From CAVPUA01 sp963828015 (lineage in GTDB: Bacteria; Actinomycetota; Actinomycetes; Mycobacteriales; Jatrophihabitantaceae), in assembly GCA_963828015.1 (NCBI GenBank), contig CAWHCD010000004.1, forward strand, positions 620,001 to 684,000: 64,000 nt of DNA. The letters are read 5' to 3'. The notes under the pieces were generated by a model. The model was not told the origin of the DNA and ran no database searches. It was given only the letters and a program-made list of their open reading frames with translations. Numbering within the stretch: position 1 is the stretch's first letter; the number at the start of each line of letters is the position of its first letter. The position numbers and the translations under genes are program-made. This document shows, in pieces, positions 62,579-64,000 of this stretch.

Positions 62579-63885
62579 CGCTCTATCGGGCCACGATCAT
62601 CGATACCCCGACCGACCCGTTCACCGCCGACCCCGAGGCCGCCCTGGTCGTCGACGAGGACGGTGGCTTGCTCGTACGCGATGGCGTCATCGTCGCTCGC
62701 GGCGACTTTTCCCTGCTGCATAAGGCTTATTCGGCCGAGCCGGTAGAAGACCTGCGGCCGGGGATCTTGGTGCCGGGCTTCGTCGACACCCATGTGCACT
62801 ACCCGCAGATCCGCGCGATCGGCGGTCTGGGCCTGCCCCTGCTGGATTGGCTCGAGCAGCGGGCCTTGCCCGAGGAGGCCCGGCTGGCCGATCGTGGCTA
62901 CGCCCGGGTGATCACCCAGGAGTTCCTGGACGGGTTGCTGCACTCCGGCACGACCTCGGCTCTCGTGTTCGGTTCACACTTCGCTCCGGCGATGGAAGAG
63001 CTGTTCACCGGGGCGCAGCAGCGGGGACTCAACATCACCTCCGGGCTCGTGCTCAGCGACCAGATGTTGCGCCCGGATCTGCTGACCACACCGCAGCGGG
63101 CCCGTCGCGAGAGCGTGGAGTTGATCGAGCGTTGGCATGGGGTAGGGCGGCTGCGCTATGCCGTCACACCCCGCTTCTCGTTGTCGACCTCGGCGGCGCT
63201 GCTGGACGTCTGCGCCGACCTGCTCGGACCCGACGTCTGGTTCACCTCGCATCTGAACGAGAACCCGGCCGAGATCGCCACCGTGGCCCAGCTGTTCCCC
63301 GGCGTGGGCAGCTACCTCGAGACCTATGACCGTCCGGGACTCGTGACTTCGCGCAGCGTCTTTGCGCACAACGTGCACCCCACTGACGCGGAGCTGCGCA
63401 CGCTCGCCGCGGCCGGCTCGTGGGTGGCCTACTGCCCGACCAGCAACTCGGCGCTGGGCAGTGGGTTGTTTGCCCTCCGCCGCCACATCGAGCACGGAGT
63501 GGGGGTGGCCCTGGGCTCCGACGTCGGTGCCGGCACTGGGCTGTACCTGCCCAAGGAGGCGTTGCAGGCCTACTTCGGCCAGCAGTTGCTCGGACCGGCG
63601 GGCTGGTCGTTGCGCCCGGCCCATCTGCTCTACCTCAGTACCCGCGCCGGGGCGCTCGCGCTCGGAATTGCCGACCGCGTCGGCGATCTGAGCGTCGGTA
63701 AGGAGTTCGACGCCGTTCTCTGGCGGGCGCCGGAGGGTAGCGATCTGGCCGTCAACCTCGGGCACGCGCTCGACGCCAGCGACGCGTTGGCCCGGATTTT
63801 CGCGCTGGCCACCCCGGCCGATGTGGCGGCCGTGTGGCTGCGCGGCGTACCCGTAAATCGAGCCGCCATCAGAGTGGCGGGTTGA
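62575..63885 (+). CDS. guaD: Guanine deaminase
   Basis: 436 residues, amidohydrolase fold. Metal ligands His73 and His75 in GFVDTHVHYPQIR, a conserved His in FTSHLNENPAEI, FAHNVHPTDAELRTLAAAGSWVAYCPTSNSALGSGLF and the catalytic Asp in GVALGSDVGAGTGLYLPKE. It deaminates guanine to xanthine, feeding XdhAB. Last gene of xdhA-xdhB-xdhC-guaD; a strong terminator follows. Confidence 0.95.
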   Translation: MTLYRATIIDTPTDPFTADPEAALVVDEDGGLLVRDGVIVARGDFSLLHKAYSAEPVEDLRPGILVPGFVDTHVHYPQIRAIGGLGLPLLDWLEQRALPEEARLADRGYARVITQEFLDGLLHSGTTSALVFGSHFAPAMEELFTGAQQRGLNITSGLVLSDQMLRPDLLTTPQRARRESVELIERWHGVGRLRYAVTPRFSLSTSAALLDVCADLLGPDVWFTSHLNENPAEIATVAQLFPGVGSYLETYDRPGLVTSRSVFAHNVHPTDAELRTLAAAGSWVAYCPTSNSALGSGLFALRRHIEHGVGVALGSDVGAGTGLYLPKEALQAYFGQQLLGPAGWSLRPAHLLYLSTRAGALALGIADRVGDLSVGKEFDAVLWRAPEGSDLAVNLGHALDASDALARIFALATPADVAAVWLRGVPVNRAAIRVAG

Positions 63886-63914
63886 CGAGTTGTGATCTGC
63901 GCCTCACGCTGTGC

Positions 63915-63954
63915 GGGGAAGCCCGAACCCACCCCCGATGGTTCGGGCTTCCCC
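63915..63954 (+). terminator. Terminator of the xdh-guaD operon
   Basis: GGGGAAGCCCGAACC (63915-63929) pairs perfectly with GGTTCGGGCTTCCCC (63940-63954), a 15-bp stem with a 10-nt loop followed by TTG. No gene is visible in the remaining bases. Confidence 0.85.
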
Positions 63955-64000
63955 TTGCGTTCACTGGTCGTCGAAAGGCTGCGTTCGGCCGGCTGCGTGT

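Overview
The window is 64 kb of very high-GC DNA with GTG/ATG starts, ATGA and GTGA gene overlaps, a small-type SRP RNA, a mycothiol gene (mshA), F420-type oxidoreductases and a SenX3/RegX3 pair. This points to an actinobacterium (Actinomycetota). Several gene strings keep the order familiar from Mycobacterium and relatives (ffs-dnaX-ybaB-recR, tadA with its associated proteins, gpmA/phoU/senX3/regX3, the DUF3263/VirR-like pair). A Frankiales/Jatrophihabitans/Nakamurella-like lineage would fit but cannot be shown from the sequence alone. No rRNA, CRISPR array or intact insertion sequence was seen.

Layout. 0-8 kb: end of an unknown gene, ppk2, a secreted-repeat lipoprotein, DUF1684-cinA, a PPOX/F420 enzyme, a Gfo/Idh oxidoreductase, a DUF429 protein and a PadR regulator. 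8.1-11.6 kb: two tiny ORFs and a four-gene cassette (acyl-CoA dehydrogenase-like, PIG-L deacetylase, NodS-like methyltransferase, GT2). 11.65-12.67 kb: a roughly 1 kb relic bounded by a 19-bp direct repeat of the tRNA-Phe 3' end and holding a decayed AbiE toxin-antitoxin pair. 12.7-17.7 kb: tRNA-Phe, sirohydrochlorin chelatase, tRNA-Asp, tRNA-Glu, an LCP ligase, tyrA, two tadA-associated proteins, tadA and tRNA-Ser. 17.8-22.4 kb: an MFS transporter with a MarR regulator, a DinB-like protein, and a SigE-like factor with its putative anti-sigma partner. 22.4-27.9 kb: tRNA-Ser, SRP RNA, dnaX-ybaB-recR, and a membrane protein with a mycosin-like protease. 27.9-32.2 kb: leuA with a leader-peptide attenuator, an acyltransferase, mshA and ybjN. 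32.2-37.3 kb: a thiamine locus (permease, thiG, thiS, thiO, thiE, thiD) with two TPP riboswitches. 37.3-43.2 kb: drug efflux with TetR, gpmA, phoU, senX3, regX3. 43.2-46.9 kb: a PAP2 transferase opposite a GT4-PIG-L-flippase-like operon. 47-51.6 kb: yaaA, a Ddn-like protein, SMP-30, and a cytosine permease with a deaminase. 51.6-54.2 kb: an alpha/beta hydrolase with a WXG-like partner, DUF3263, and a VirR-like protein. 54.2-58 kb: SAM-I riboswitch with thrC, a monooxygenase-like protein, and CIRCE with groL. 58-64 kb: a purine oxidation operon, xdhA-xdhB-xdhC-guaD, closed by a strong terminator.

How the genes work together. The window codes for purine and pyrimidine salvage (xanthine dehydrogenase with maturation factor XdhC and guanine deaminase; cytosine uptake and deamination), thiamine synthesis under riboswitch control, and phosphate signalling. 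It also contains two separate sugar-transfer plus PIG-L-deacetylase modules that look like pathways for amino-sugar glycolipids or glycans; their products cannot be deduced.

A caution. At least seven single-base +1 frame breaks interrupt otherwise well-conserved genes (mshA, ybjN three times, the second PIG-L gene, xdhB twice), and a -1 break interrupts the first PIG-L gene. Their density suggests sequencing or assembly indels in part. The AbiE remnants, by contrast, combine a frameshift with a real internal deletion and look genuinely decayed.
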